A program made the position numbers and the translations under genes. The notes beneath the pieces are model-generated. The model had not been told where the DNA came from, ran no database searches, and worked only from the letters and a program-made list of their open reading frames with translations. A stretch of 64,000 bases of DNA. Source: Rhopalosiphum padi (taxonomy: Eukaryota > Arthropoda > Insecta > Hemiptera > Aphididae). The stretch covers positions 54,349,858 to 54,413,857 of the forward strand of contig NC_083598.1 of the NCBI RefSeq assembly GCF_020882245.1, given 5' to 3'. Each line of letters starts with the position of its first letter. Position 1 is the first letter of the stretch. This document shows positions 13,990-28,800 of the stretch, in pieces.

Positions 13990-14690
13990 TAGCATTTTAG
14001 AATTTTTGATACAAAGTGCTAGACAATTGGGATTAAACATCAACGAGAATAAAACCAAGGTGTATTTATCATAATATATTTATGATAAATACACCTTGAA
14101 TAAAATTAAATACACGCGTGTCGTCAGTAAATCATGAAGAAACTAAAGAACCTATCGGCTATCACATAGGGTAACAATTAATGTTTCTATGTCCCCCTCG
14201 GCCCTCGAAAACAATGGGGTCAAAATTAATATCAAATAAATCAAAAGAATGATTATACAGAATATTAGCAAGACTAGAAATAATGCACGCATGTGAAATA
14301 TGGTTCACAACTTAGGGAGATGACAAAATTCCTTAGAAGGATTTACACTATTTACAGGCGACTAATAAAAAAAATAATATAAAGAGATGAGACTCAAACA
14401 TATGAAACTAGATCTAAACATAGCTAAAATACGACATAAAAGACTGAACTAGCTCGGTCATGTATATTTAGTGTTAAATCAACAACAAATGTTGTACTAA
14501 ACTGGATTAAGGGTAAGAAGCTGAATGGAAGACGGAAGTAAAAATGGATTGGTGAAAGCAAAAATAAATTAAAAAAACTAAGGATAGACAATGCTAGTGA
14601 AATAGCTCAGCAAAGAGAGATGACACAGGAAGAACTAAAGAAGTTTGTTTTACAGCCGTGGAATGACACAATGGCCTCTAAATCTGTTGG
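13990..14690 (+). pseudogene. Decayed LINE reverse-transcriptase relic
   Basis: At 14,015-14,065 one frame reads SARQLGLNINENKTKVY, which resembles the LG(L/I)xINxxKTK stretch that follows the catalytic region of non-LTR retrotransposon reverse transcriptases. Further on, broken frames give CEIWF-like, LGHVY-like and, near 14,590-14,680, SEIAQQREMTQEELKKF-like residues. These fall in the order of the C-terminal part of such polyproteins (CETW, RLRWLGHV, AxDRxxWR). Many stop codons and frame changes separate them. The relic is interrupted by a perfect hairpin at 14,056-14,098. The exact clade (RTE, Jockey or another) cannot be set from this much decay. Confidence 0.55.
14056..14098. repeat. 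Perfect inverted repeat, 18-bp arms, 7-nt loop
   Basis: The arms at 14,056-14,073 (CAAGGTGTATTTATCATA) and 14,081-14,098 are exact reverse complements around ATATATT. The left arm includes the codons of the reverse-transcriptase relic, so the right arm looks like a templated inverted copy of it. Confidence 0.85.
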
Positions 14691-16432
14691 TAGTAATATT
14701 AGTAGAATAACGTTTTATATTGCATATTTTAGGCATTTCAGATTTTTAGTACTTTTCTCTTGGTTTTAGTGCTATATTTATTATTATATTTATCATTAAA
14801 TCGTGTAATTTAAATGAAAATAGAAAGAAAATAATGTATGTGAATATAAATAAGAAAATACCCACATCGCATTGAATTCAATCGATATCTTCGTTCTAGT
14901 TGATTGCAGATTTTTATTTTATTTATTAATTATTGATTATAATTTATTTTATACACATATATATTACTTAAAAATAATAAATACATTTTTTTAAATATCA
15001 CTTTTCTTCCTATTTTTGTTGGTTTTAGGGCATATTATATAATAACGTACCTATATTTTAAGATTTTTTATGTCATATTATAGCATACATCCAGTACAAT
15101 TTTTAGTGCTTTCCTAGTACCACTGCAGGTTGCTTCAGCTTTCGTTTTTTAGATTTTATGGCCCGAAAACCTATAATATTCGTTGATTACGATTTATTAT
15201 TATATTTTTGCGCGTAGGCAGACTCTAAGCCGCCAATGTATATTATTACAATATGTTACAGCACTACGTAATCCATGTGTATAATATAATATTATATTTA
15301 CGAGTTCGATGTTGTGCGCACGATCGCCCCCGCATAGTGTATGTAAATCGTTTCGCTGTAATTATAATTATTATGCTGTTGATTTCGGCAAAATTAAATA
15401 GACACCGTTTTATTATTGTGCTTTTTGGATTTCCGTAAAAAAAAAAACATTTGTTCGTCCGTCTATTTTTCCAATTATCCCGTGCAATATATCGTATTAT
15501 ATGAATGATATTATAGTATGTAACTGTCTTACCCTTGAGCACACACGATTTACATTTTAGAAACTGGACCGGGCAACAATATGATTATAATTGTTATAAA
15601 TTACTAATAATATAACCATATAGGTATACTATATTACGGACGGACCGGATTCTAATCGCCTCGTAGTGGGCTCGGACTGGATTACATCGTGAGGACTCCA
15701 TTTGTGACCATAATATAAAATATTTTTTCACTGGGTAGATATAGCCCGTATAGGTACACGTTTTCCATTTCACGTATTATCTTTCTTATAGTATACATAA
15801 ATGCTCGTAAACCTCTCATAATTATTATATCATATACAACTGAAACCAATAATTATTATTCTTGTCTTCCCATTATGCGCGCGCGCTAAGTTTAAAACCC
15901 ACTAAAACAAACTACTTTCATCTGTTGTTACTTTTTGCTTATATAGGTAAATGCGTTTCCGGTCGCGATCTGGTACGATAAATACCTAGGCGATAGACGG
16001 GAAACTTCAACAATCGTATACATATAGATAAGTGAAATTGATAGGTTTATAGTTTATGCGTGTGTATTTATACAATAATACATTTCACTTGAATAGAATG
16101 TGCTACTGTGTCTCGATTACTTTTAATTAGACGTGTAAATATTACTCATATGTACAATCTTATTGTGGACAATTTTCAATTATGCGCTGTATTCTAAAAC
16201 CGCAGCATATTATACACAAAAACTAAAATTCGTTGTCAATCATTAGGTCATGCGTGGTATAGGTACTAGACTGAGTAGACTGGCAATTTCACAATTCACG
16301 AGTTGTTGTCCAGAATTGATCGTTTAGTCTACTTCTTGTCCTATGCAACGAAATTTCATGTCTAGGGTGTAACACCTCAGGTTATATAACTACGAGTTAT
16401 TTCAATGTAAATAAATATGCGATTATTTATAT
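14691..16432. other. Noncoding spacer
   Basis: AT-rich to about 15,100, then a mosaic with CpG patches to 16,400. Overlapping frames on both strands at 15,253-15,542 are low-complexity and not credible genes. Confidence 0.4.
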
Positions 16433-16581
16433 CAAGGGCAAACGCTGGGGGGACTTTGGTTCTTGAACCCCTTCCCGAAATATTTTTCTCTCAATTATAA
16501 TAAAGTACCTATTAATCTGCAGTTTAGTTGAAACTCCCCCCCAAAAATAAATAAAAATGTTTTACTGTAAGTACGCCCTTG
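16433..16581. mobile_element. Short MITE-like element with CAAGGGC ends
   Basis: The left end reads CAAGGGCAAACGCTGGGGGG and the right end reads GTACGCCCTTG, giving short inverted ends CAAGGGC. A G-run near the left end and a C-run near the right end are typical of the widespread insect repeats that end in a GGGCGTA..GGGGG arrangement. Flanking AT on both sides could be a duplication but is not diagnostic. No coding capacity. Confidence 0.45.
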
Positions 16582-16659
16582 ATTTCAATGTTGAATTATA
16601 AAAAATATTTTTAAATTATTATCGAGAGTAGGAAATAACTGACTGTAGTACATATTAAA

Positions 16660-17360
16660 TTTCAATACAATTATTATAATTAACAAAAATGAAAAATGCT
16701 ACCATTTTTGAGGAAAAATTATCAATCGATACAATCTGCTCAAACCCATTTTTCCTTTAATAATGTTTTTATTAAGAATAAAAATAGGCTAGCTAGTGTC
16801 TAAACTAATGGTTTTTTATAAATAATTTAAGAACCATCTTTTTATAGTGTTAATTGTTAACTAACATTTAAACAAGTAATTTTCGAATTACATTTTAATG
16901 AAAGTATGGAAAATAATAATAACCTGCTAACATTTTATAATTAGTAAAAAATAAAAATCGTCTAAATGTAGGTACTACTAAATATTACAACTGTTTTATA
17001 TATATATAATATATATTATATTTTAAACTATTATTAAGGAACTTTATCCTTAGTATGTATAAAGTTTAACTACTTAAAAACTATTCATTCAATTTTGATT
17101 TAAATGCATTAATATTTTTGAAAAAAAAAAATCATTCGTTTAACAGTTTACAATAAAAATAAAGGGCTTATAGTTTGAAAAAATGGATTAAAAGAAAAAT
17201 TAAGCCTTTTCTTAAAATGTATAAAAAAATCTAAGTATCTGAAAATATGGTCTCTGGGCATATTAAAAATTCCAAAAAATCAGAATTTTAATAAATACTC
17301 GTGTATTATTATAACAGATAAAAAGGCATCATTAGGGCGAATCGCATATCTCTGCATAGT
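16660..17360. repeat. Degenerate member of the foldback repeat family
   Basis: The stretch at 17,041-17,110 reads CTTAGTATGTATAAAGTTTAA, then AAAAACTATTCATTCAATTTTGATTT. This matches the core shared with 12,790-12,850, 33,370-33,415 and 47,025-47,070. A later AAGTATCTGAAAATATGGTC string resembles one near 36,901-36,924. The outer ends are not clear; AGGGCGAATCGC near 17,335 may be one of them. Confidence 0.4.
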
Positions 17361-18363
17361 TTATTTACGGTCCTCAAATACTATGTATCTATGTATATAT
17401 ATACAATAATATACTTAATAATATAAAATAAAATACATTTTTTATATAATATAATATTACGTATTTATTTTTATTGAAACTATGTTCTCAACGACATTTG
17501 TTTAAAAAAATATTATAACTTTTTTTTTATATCCATAAACAATCTATAATTACTATTTGTATCGTTTTATTAGTAATGTTATTGCCTAAGCCCTATGGGT
17601 TTGATTTTTATAATGTTATAGTAACTAATATAAATCACATGTGACTGTTTAGTTCAGTAATCTACGTAGTCATACAACGTTATAATATGGAAACCCATAG
17701 TTCACCGTGCCTAATAACCGAGTAATAAGACGTTATCATAATAATAATAAATGTTTCACTCGAATAACGTGATGTACATGTACCTATATATTGTAATGGA
17801 CTAATGACTAGGTATAATGACTTAAAATGAATGGTGATCGGTGATCTGTACCGGTTGGAGAAGTTTTTCGATGTTCGTATAAACGTATGTGTATATGATT
17901 ATATATAGGTAAATTTTTATTTGAATTCTCAACACTACCGCACTTCAAAGAGGAAGACACACAAAGCACACAAAATCCTGAGGTTATATAATTTTGTTAC
18001 CGATTTTCATGTTATTTTTCGAAATCGTACATTGCATGTATTGTGCATTGTATATATTTATTATTTACACCGCGAGCTTTCACAATGCGCGTACAAACCA
18101 CACGGCACACACACTTTTTTTATATGGTGTGCAGCGTAATTAACAAAATATGACATATCCGTCATACAGTATCGATAGCCGATAGGTATGTTAAAAATAT
18201 TTTTACAGTGTTTAATATATATTAACCGCTGTGAAGCAATATTGAACTAGTTTCAGAAGTATATTTAAATTTCGCGTTACATATTATTATTAGTTATTAG
18301 TTATTATCAAGGCGATTCGCTTAAAATATCCATATTATGAATATATACACGTATATAATAGTA

Positions 18364-18398
18364 TGTGCGTGTGTATGTGTGTGTGTGTGTGTGTGTGG
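18364..18398. repeat. (GT)n microsatellite
   Basis: An imperfect then perfect run of GT units ending in GTGTGTGG. Confidence 0.85.
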
Positions 18399-21300
18399 CC
18401 TTAATAATGTTATATTATAACGTTATAACTATTATAAAAACTAATACCATGAGTTTAATTATAATGATTTTTTTTCTCAAAGCATGTACGAGACATAACA
18501 TATTATGATAATTTTTATTTTCATGCACAGTTAGCCCTAGTATACAATATATATACTACATAAATTGTTTGTTTTCAAATAGTTGTATATTGTATACTTA
18601 TTAATTAATAATTACTACTGCATTTTACTGCAATATTTAACTCAGTACAGGAAAAGTTACCATTTAAACGTAGTTATGTTGTTCAAATTTGTTAAATAAA
18701 CGTCTAAAGAAATATTTAAATCTTATACAATATATATAATATAGTTGGATAGATTTATTTATACTTTATTTAGTGTGATGGATAGCGAATTAGCGACGTA
18801 ACCAAAGAATATTTTTATAGAAATTATTACTGGAAAGAATATTCTCATATCCACGGTAAACGAATTTAATTTTTACATATTTTAAACATAATTATTTCAG
18901 TTTAAAATATACAAACATAATTTGAACGCAGGAAGAAAGCCTCGGCAAAAAAGACTATCGAAAAAAAGTTACTGAAGTAATACTTTTAATCCAATATCAT
19001 TTTATCTATGTCTGTTCCAAACCTAAGATTTGTTTACCCAATTTTTTTCAAGTAAATTTGTATTTTTTATCGGGATTTTTTTATTTGTTTTCTGATCGGC
19101 TTATTCCTTTATAATTTTATGATTATAAAATAAAAAATATTGTTGCACATGAATTGTAGTTACTTAGGTGTGTACAATTTAAAATTTTTTTTTTTTTTAA
19201 TCATCAACTATTAATTTAGTGAAAATATAATACTATTTTTTATAAATTCGTCTTTTATTGTCGCGTATAGCAGATTATGTAAGCAATGCCCTTCCAAATA
19301 AATTGGAAATTATTGATATTAGGTGTTACGATTGAGTCATATTATGATATACTTTTTAGAGAAAACGCCTTACAAATTATATTCAAGTTCCTATTTGAAT
19401 AACAAGCAGCCATGTAAATATAGAGTAATCATTTTTGAAGTGAATATTAATTAGTAATTTATCTAGTTAGTTTTATACAAGAAAAATATAATTCTCAAAT
19501 TATATAATGGAGAGAGAATTTTAAATACAATTATATAGATATTATATTTGTTTGTACCATTTTTTTTTTTATAACTATAATTCGTGTCAAAACTACAGGT
19601 TTTTATTGCTCATAAATATTGATTTAGTGATAAAAATAGAAAATAAAAAACCTGTTTTAAATAAATGTATAAAAACCATAATTTAGATCAATAGTTTATA
19701 TTTAGATTTCAGATTTAGGTAAATATTAAGTACTATGCTTTATATATTATAAAGAGGCCTTCTATAATAGTATCAATGTGTTTTGTTTAGTGATGCAACA
19801 AATGCATTATAAATCATTTTTATCTATGCATACTAATTATTTGACTTTTAAACGACATTTTGATTGTATAAGTGTATATACTTATAGCAAAAAAAAATTA
19901 CCGCAGTTATATATTTGTAATAAATTAAAATGAAATAATAATAATAATAGGTACATCTAATTATTTTTTCTGGAAAAAATATGTTATAATGTAAATAATA
20001 ATATGTTTATAATAAGAATAGAGTAAAATGTTTACTCGACATTCAAATAATAAACGTCGAACATAATACGTCCAACTTCTAACACATTAAAACGGTAAGT
20101 GTAATTTACGAAATAAATGAACACACCTACTTTTCTCAGATTAATTACATAAAAAACACGTTCCAACTGAAAATGCGTACAGGTAATGTGTTTTATTGAC
20201 ATAATATCTAATTTTTTTCTCACTAACTATGCGGTCAGTTTAATTTTTATTGATATATATTTTGATTGTCCATTAAACATATTTTATTTCTTTTTTAATA
20301 TGACATTAAAATAAAATATTATTATTATGTGTATTAAATTATAGTCAATGTTTATAGTAGGCGCAAGAAATAATACAGTTTATAGGTCTAAGAGCCTTCA
20401 AATTATATTGCTTTGGAAGTAATAAAAATATAAAAACTTGATATCATTATACTACCTAGTGCTTATATACGAGTATATATTGTCAAATTCAGCCAATTCA
20501 GGACTACTTTTGACTATTTTATATTAAATAGATAGGTAACATGTAACTTGAAGTTTTAACATACTGCTAACATACATTAAAGTGTATGTATTCTTATAAT
20601 GTTTGGAATACTTTTATACAATAAAGGTACAAAAAAATATATCTTCACCTACAATGTAATATGTATATCTATTATCTACTAATAATATTGATATAAATTA
20701 TAAAGACATTTTTTTAAATTTTATTATACAATCATATTACATTTTCGTGGCGCAATAAGTTTATTAGAGAATTTAATCTAAATATAAAATTTTAATAATT
20801 ATTTATTCGAAATATTGTGATAAATTTAAATCGTTAAAATTGTTAACATTGAGTATTTATCACACTTAGTGACGTGGCTGAAAAATTTCCAGGCAAGAAA
20901 AAATAAGTATTCTAAGAAGTCACCCACACCACTATATATACGTAAAAGCCATCTTTTATGGGGGCGGCTAACATCAACTGATATAATTAATAAATAATGA
21001 ATAATAATATAGTACAACTTATTATATTTCAGATCAGTATTGACTACCGATTAAGTATCATATTACAATTACAATTAGGGGAACTGATAAAAACCCACCC
21101 ACCTTATTTGTTTAAAAAAAAGCCACTGGGCACACTTAACGATTCGGTAAAATTAGTGTAATTGATTTCCGTTTGAATTGAAAAATATTTCATGTATATT
21201 TAATTTTTGTTAAGTTTTTAACCGGTTTTTAAGGATCAATATAATAATAACAAACACGAAATTTAAATTCGATCATAATTTTTTATTATGTACTGATATT

Positions 21301-21897
21301 ATGTAGGATAACATAATTCATAAAAACCGTAATGTGTAGGCAACTTATTTATGATAATGATCTATGTAGAGTTAAATCACATAATATTTTACACTCCATA
21401 TTGAGTAATCATATAGTTATTGCAAAATTTCTCTTAGAAAGTTGTTCAAAATAGTTTATTTTATATAAAAATTCATTAGACAAATGTTATTTGAAATTAA
21501 AAGTTCGAGAATTATGGTTTTTATTCCCCTCTCTTAAACGTTATGTATTTCATGCTTAATTGTAAATAGTTTTTAGGCTATTTGTATAATAATGATATCC
21601 AACGAATCGTTACAATCCGTAAAGAAATTTTTATTAAGTTATATCAATAAAAATAAAAATTTACATTCACGTATTTATTGGTTAATGTTTATAAACTCAA
21701 ATTAAGAACTACATTCGCATTCAGCGTATATACGTTGGTGATGTATCAAATACATTACATAATATTTTCAAAGCTCTTATATCGTAATGACATTTTTGAA
21801 ATGTTTATGTAAATTTGAATCAAACCTATACGAATGTTAAGTATACTTAATCGTTACGCGATTATTAAAATAAGTATACGAGTCGATTGACAGTCGT

Positions 21898-21923
21898 AAT
21901 ATAATATATATATATATATATTA
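21898..21923. repeat. (AT)n microsatellite
   Basis: A simple AT dinucleotide run. Confidence 0.75.
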
Positions 21924-22479
21924 ATATATTATTTATAGTTTGACATTTCGGTAGTACAACAAAGTTGGAATCCATCATGTTCTCACTGACCTTATGAACG
22001 TTTCAAAAGTTACAAAACACATTAATACAATATATATAATATATTTATATATATTACGCGCAACGCGAGTAATATGATATTATGTGTTTTATGGGTGACG
22101 AGCGAGAGTATAACTTAATTTTATATAATATTATGATGTACCTATCCATTTTGAACTTTATATTGTACATAAAACTGACTTGTGTAAATCTTAGTAGCCC
22201 ATATCATGTGCCGCCGTGCCGGTAATTTTGTATCACTTTACCTATACGATAGTGTTATTATGCATAATTTGTTATGACTTATAATCTTCATAATATTATG
22301 TCGCTTGCACGATGTTTCCCGTTACCGTGAATCCGATGTTGGCGTTCTACATTAGTGCAAGTCCATCTGACTTATTTTAAATCATGGTATTTTATTATTT
22401 TGTTATGACTGTAAAAATTTACCCATCAAAACGTTTCTCTTATATGCAAAAGCAATACACACATATTGTATTATTCTAA

Positions 22480-22870
22480 CAGCTTTAACATAAAACATTA
22501 ATTACTTCAAAAACTATTAGATACTTGACGTTTTTGAAAATATATGTTTATTTCGTTGCAATACAACATTTAAAAAAATACATTATCTTTATAATTTTTA
22601 TAATTTTTAATATTTAGTAACAGCAATACAGCACACATTTTTAATTTCATATTCTAAAGTAAAATATTATTAAGTATAGTATTTCGATGACCAGTGTACA
22701 AAAAAAAAAATTTCGATCGAATATTTTAATACTTATAAAGTTATCTCATAAACTACTCGTCCAAAATTTGAATTTTTTATAACTATTGTGTTTTTGAATA
22801 AGAAATTAAAAATGTATGTTGTTATTAAGCATAGTAATATGCTTAAAAAAAGCTAAAAAATATGTAGTTT
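22480..22870. repeat. Weak member of the foldback repeat family
   Basis: The core CTCATAAACTACTCGTCC followed by AAAATTTGAATTTTT appears at about 22,744-22,782. A related but weaker ACTTCAAAAACTATTAGATA occurs at about 22,503-22,522. The core matches that of the clearer copies at 33,026 and 46,735. Terminal repeats are not recognisable, so this is either a decayed copy or a chance resemblance strengthened by AT bias. Confidence 0.3.
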
Positions 22871-25800
22871 TGTGACGTCTTAAATGTATATATAAAAAAT
22901 ATTTTCATAAGTGGCGCTCAGTGTAGGTATATTATATGCGCAAATAAAAATAATGGTTTTATTATTGTAGGTAGAGGCGCTCAAGAAAGTACCTACCTAC
23001 TTGCGTATACGAATTCCGTCTGACAATAACGAAAATAAAAACTCGTATAGCACAATACAATGCACACAAGATTTCAATTTAATTTTAATTGTATTTAGCC
23101 AATAATTGAACACATAATCACAAACGTCTTTAACGCGTTTATGTCGTAAATCATTCAGAAGTGTGCTTTTTGTTCAACGCCGTATTTTTATATTATTATT
23201 ATTGTAAACCTCGGCTGATGAAATTTCTTAGTGATACGCATCTTTTCACATAATTGATTGTTACGCGTCTATCGGCTGGATATGTAGACAAAACTATATC
23301 CTACATTTCTTCATGATTATTATCGAAAAACTGAAACAATAAGCTGAAGAAATTCATTTACAGTCGTCAAATGGGAATATTTTATTTTTTTTTACGTCAA
23401 CTATTGAGATGATTGTGTTTCAATATAAATATACATTTTGAAAATTGGTTTCAAAAAGTTACGAGTATTGTGCGGTTTGTATAGGCGAATCATATAATAT
23501 TTGACATTTGCAATAAGTATGAACTATATATATAAGCATGCACATTTTTAATAACTAGGTCCAGCTATGTTACTATATCGTAACATTCGTAACAGTTACA
23601 ATAATATATTATGTTAGTAAGTGTATATAATAATAAACGAATAACTCATAATAAACAGTACTGACTTGTTTCACTTTTTATTTTATTTTTTAATTTGTAA
23701 ATATTATATAATTGCAACTTTAATTGATACCACTGGTAACATTTATTTTATATACTCGTCGTAAAGCACGTAAAAATACTTTTGAAAAATGTAGATACAA
23801 TTATGTTATAAAATTAATTAATTCCATACCTATAGATAATAACTAATATGGTATTATGAATATTAAAATAATACATTGTATTATACCTATTATAAAACAA
23901 AATAAAATATTGGGGATATACTCGTTTATTATGACAACATGGTATTAGCCATTATAAGAAACTATTAAAAATATTTAAGCAATAATTATTATTATATCGT
24001 ATTGATGTATAATATTATTATTTTCGATTCCTAATAAATAATCACTTGTAAATACGTATTATGTTTACTGTAGTTGATTATTGGTAATATAAAAATAAAA
24101 TTGCTTTCTTTACACAAATTCTAATGGTTTCGAGACATAAACAAAATCATTGGCGTCGCTTTGTTAATTTTTATTCTTTGTTATTTATAATTTTCACTTT
24201 AAATTGTCAATGGATACTTAGTTATACAAAATTTTTACTTTATTATTATTAACATAGTATATAATGATTATCAAGATTAACTAAATGTAAGTTTATAATT
24301 ATGAACTATTTATTTTAATGTTATAGTGTCATAATAGATACCCAAATAAAATATAATATGAAACTAACACAGGTTAAGGCCGTTAAGGGTGCTAATGTAT
24401 ATGGTAAATTTTTAGCATGTAAGAAGATTCGCCAAACATTCTCACCTCCAAATTTTTCTTTAGTAATGGATTTATTATAATGATAATTTTTTAATTGTTT
24501 ACTATATAGCTACTTAAGGATCATATAATTTTCAAACACTTGAATACACGTTGCTTTATGGAATTCAAATAGTATTTTTTGACGATATAAACTTATTTTT
24601 TTATGTATACATACAATGTATATTATACATGTATATATTTTTATCCTAAAATTCGATTTTTTAATATCGACTTCACCTTGTGAACTGTATACACATACCT
24701 ATAGTTCCTGTAACCTTTCTGTGCTAATTAGAAATACGTAAATCGGCCAAAACTCAAAAGAGATAATTATTTTTTCATCAAATAATATATTGTTTGTTTT
24801 AATGGTTTTTGTATCATATAGTTGTAGGTATATATGCACAATATAATTGGCCGGAATTTCTCAATGAATAATAGTACACCATGGCACTATGGCAGGACCT
24901 GTACGTACTATAACATAATAACTAATCATTCCGTATAAATCAACTGCACCGCATGTGTCACTTACACTCATTTTACACGCCCGGGAGTTATGTAAAAATA
25001 ATATATCTACCGCGTGGTCAGAGCTGGGTCAACAAAATGGTCGCTTAAACATCATGATTAACGTCGGTTTAAATTGTTTTTTCGCGAAAACATTAATGTG
25101 CTTTTTACGAGATAAAAATCGACGGCGGTATAATAATAATAGCCATTCGCGCTGTACAGCGCCGGTCGATCCGAAACGTTGGGCAATTATTGTTTGTCGT
25201 GTATAATATAGGTACGGGACATAATATAAACGCATGAAATAATTATTTACAATCGATATTGGATTTTTTTTTTATCGTAGCAACCAGATATAGAGATTGT
25301 CATATATATATGTGTGTGTATATATACATAAAATAATATTATTATTATATTATGTACTGAAAAAAAAACATACATAGGTACACGTTGACGCGAAATATTT
25401 TGCCCGAAGGCATGTAATATTATGCATATAATATATATATATATATATAGAAAAGGTTTGGTACGTATATACAATGCATATTATAACAACTATATCATGA
25501 TAGTAGCAACTATACCTATATTCATACCTACAGCATTTTTATGCATGTTGCACAAATTAACGCGATACAGGTCATAAGACATGATCGCCATTATAGTCGC
25601 CGATCAAATAAATCTAGTGTAATGCAATGTAACTGTAACCCGCCTTGACCCAAGGCTCGTGGAATTATAATTATTATTATTGTCGTACTCGCACCTCTCA
25701 CGATTCAATTATTTTTACGAAAAAAAAGAGCTTTGAGACCCACGATTGTTGGCGGATAGTAAAACGGCTGGTAGGTACATTATATTTTTGATAGTTTTGG

Positions 25801-28800
25801 TGTTTTCTGTCTTCTCGTTAATTGGAAACGTAAAGCATATTATGTATATAGGTTCATGAATTCCGCAGCGGTAAACCACGGTGGTTCGTGATGCCATGAC
25901 GTAGGTATATATTCGACATAACAACCTTGAATTATATATACTCTTTATTTCTTGTTTTTATTTTTTTCACCGTTGGACTACATGTCGTAATCCCTTGGTG
26001 AGCTTAATTTGTTATCGAAAGCACACTAGGAATGCATTTTTTTCGGACAACTTTCATCAGAACAATGGGCCCATTACATAAACCATTATGATAACATCCG
26101 CGTGACACAATCGATCTAAATTAAAATTTAGCATAATTTTACATACCGCTGTGACTTGGACCATATTCTAGTGCTAATTATTGTGCATATTTTAATACTT
26201 AACGAATTTTTAAACAAATATTTTAAGTTTTGTATTCGTTTTGTGAATAACCCACTTCAAATATAATAACATATAGTATCTATAGAAACTTAACTTCATA
26301 TTATAATATATACCTAATATATATATATATGTGTGTGTGTACAAGGTAATTCATGACTAATTATTATGTTTAATTGGGTTATTATTGTTTTGTCCTTGCA
26401 TTCATTAATAATACTTCTTTTGGTTAGATTTTAAAAAATTTCTCTTGATCTCTTGCAATATATCCAAACATAATTAACTCGTAATTTTCAAACGACAAAC
26501 ATTTCCTTTTTTGTTTTATAGACATTTTTTCCCTGAAGATGTTAATTTTAAATTGAATTAATTATTTTTTAATTTTTTAATTTATTTATATCTATAAGTG
26601 CCGATCGCGCTGTAATCGTTTGTACATACATTTTGAACGTTAGTACTTAGTACAATATATTACAGTAAAGTTTAAATTAATGATAAAAATAATAATAATT
26701 TTTAGTAACTCAATTAAAGTAATGATATTTGGTTATACATAAAATATAATTTATAGTTACATATTATATTATATATAAAAATAGTCAAATTGTATTCACC
26801 TACGTACGTAATTACGTAAGTAATTATAAAATTGTTTACACATTACAATTGACAACTCAACCACAAGTATGAAAGCTGACATCTGTAAAGTCATCACTCA
26901 TCATTCTTGTTAGCACTTTATTATTTTAATTAAAACAATATACTTACTGGAATAGTACGAGAACTTGAATTGAGTTAGAAATTCATAATACATAATAAAA
27001 TTGTCTTGCACTGATTTCTTAACCTTAACCCAGTCAGCACTCAGCAACAATAAATAATGATTTATGAACCATGTGTACTAGGTATACGTATGTCCCGTGT
27101 CAAAAACTCGGTTTTGTTTAACCGTAAACAGTCATTAGAGTCGTTTATATAACTAATAAGTAATAATTTATTAATATAAATTGCGTTAGGTTTTGTTTTT
27201 GACAGATATATTTTCAAAATCGGATTACATCTTAGGATGACGAAACAATTTTTTTGATATAACTTAGCATTTTTCTTTTCAAACAATGTTAAATTAAAAT
27301 AACACAACAAATAAAAAAATACCATTACACATTATGTATTTGTGCGCTTTAATGTTTAAAAAATAATTTATGCCGAAACTGCTTGGTAGGTACCAATTCT
27401 TTTTATAACATTCGTACTTAACTAAACTAATATGTTCCGAATTATTTTAAAATTAATTATGTATTTACGACAATACTAAGTAACTAGTTTCACGTGCTAT
27501 AATAATATAAATATTGACAAATATTGTCGATAATATTTAATTTAATATGGTATACATTTTATAATTAAATAACTTTCAACATTATTTTAAATTTTAAAAA
27601 CACAGTCAGATGGATTTGAAATTCATATTTGAAATTTTAAAAACCTAAACGAATTGTGATAATGATTATAGGCATGCTTGTTTTCTCCTGTGATTCAAAA
27701 TATAATATTAATGGACACCTTTACTGGATTTACCAATTATTATTTAAAATATTATATTTTGTATTGTGTTAGAAACATTTATATCAAAATACGCTTCAGG
27801 TGAACAACCATTATGGGATCAAGGACAAACATTAAGAATGCTAATGTTTTTATATATATATAAAAAAAAAATGTTTTTATAAAGTAAATTTGGAAATTAT
27901 TGCAATTTAAATTGTATGATAAAAATGTCTATTTTTTTTTATAACCATTAATACAATAGGTATCCAACATTTAGATCAGTTAGATCCGTCTTAAAATCAT
28001 ACGTCTTGAATATCTACTGTCACATGTTGTAATGAATTATTATCAACATTATCTGTGCTTAAAATATAATGGTTTGAAAAGAGGTACATAAACATAATAA
28101 TTTATATATAATGTTAAATTATAATTATACATACAAAACTATTTAACTAATATAATTATACACTCGAAGCCTTGAAATAATTAGTTTAATACGTTTTCTA
28201 AATTTATATAACAGAGTGTGAAATCGAATTGAATTTAAAGATTCGCTCATTTAATTTGAATATTAAGAGGTATAGTAATCTAATTTATTAACTATTATAA
28301 TGCAATTTAACACAGCCATTTTGAAAATAAAATACTTAGTAGGTAGGCTACCTATATTTATTTCAACGTAGGTGTACAATGCTTAAACATGATGTATTAT
28401 AATAGTCATTGTTTTCATTAGATACCTATATTTTATGCAAGTATTTAAAACTGTATGATAACTAGCACTTTTATAAAAAAAAACATTGATTTTTAGTATT
28501 TTTCATTTTATACAAAAAGATACTGCATAGTGCATAATATTAATTACCTATATTGCGTATTATTATTTTTTTTCGAGTTTTCAACTACACAAATATTTTT
28601 CACGTGTACACTTGTACCTATATGAGAGATAATATTATGTGGGTGACAGGTTATTATGTATATTTACATTACTTTTATTACTCTCACGTAGGACTAAAAT
28701 CGACTGCAATATGATACCTATTTTAATTCGTAAATTGCACGATATACAAAGAATGACCAAATAAAATTTCAGATTTTACAACTCCTACGCTATGCTTAGT

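Larger units (their letters stand above)
17361..22470. other. AT-rich noncoding DNA
   Basis: No supported gene. It contains a GT microsatellite at 18,364-18,398 and an AT run at 21,898-21,923. The open frames listed on either strand are low-complexity (Y/I/K/N-rich), with no motifs. Confidence 0.4.

Noticed and set aside
24955..25235. Overlapping frames on both strands in a CpG-richer patch
   Set aside because: Neither strand shows family resemblance or plausible splice context. Open frames on both strands are expected when stop codons are diluted by higher GC.
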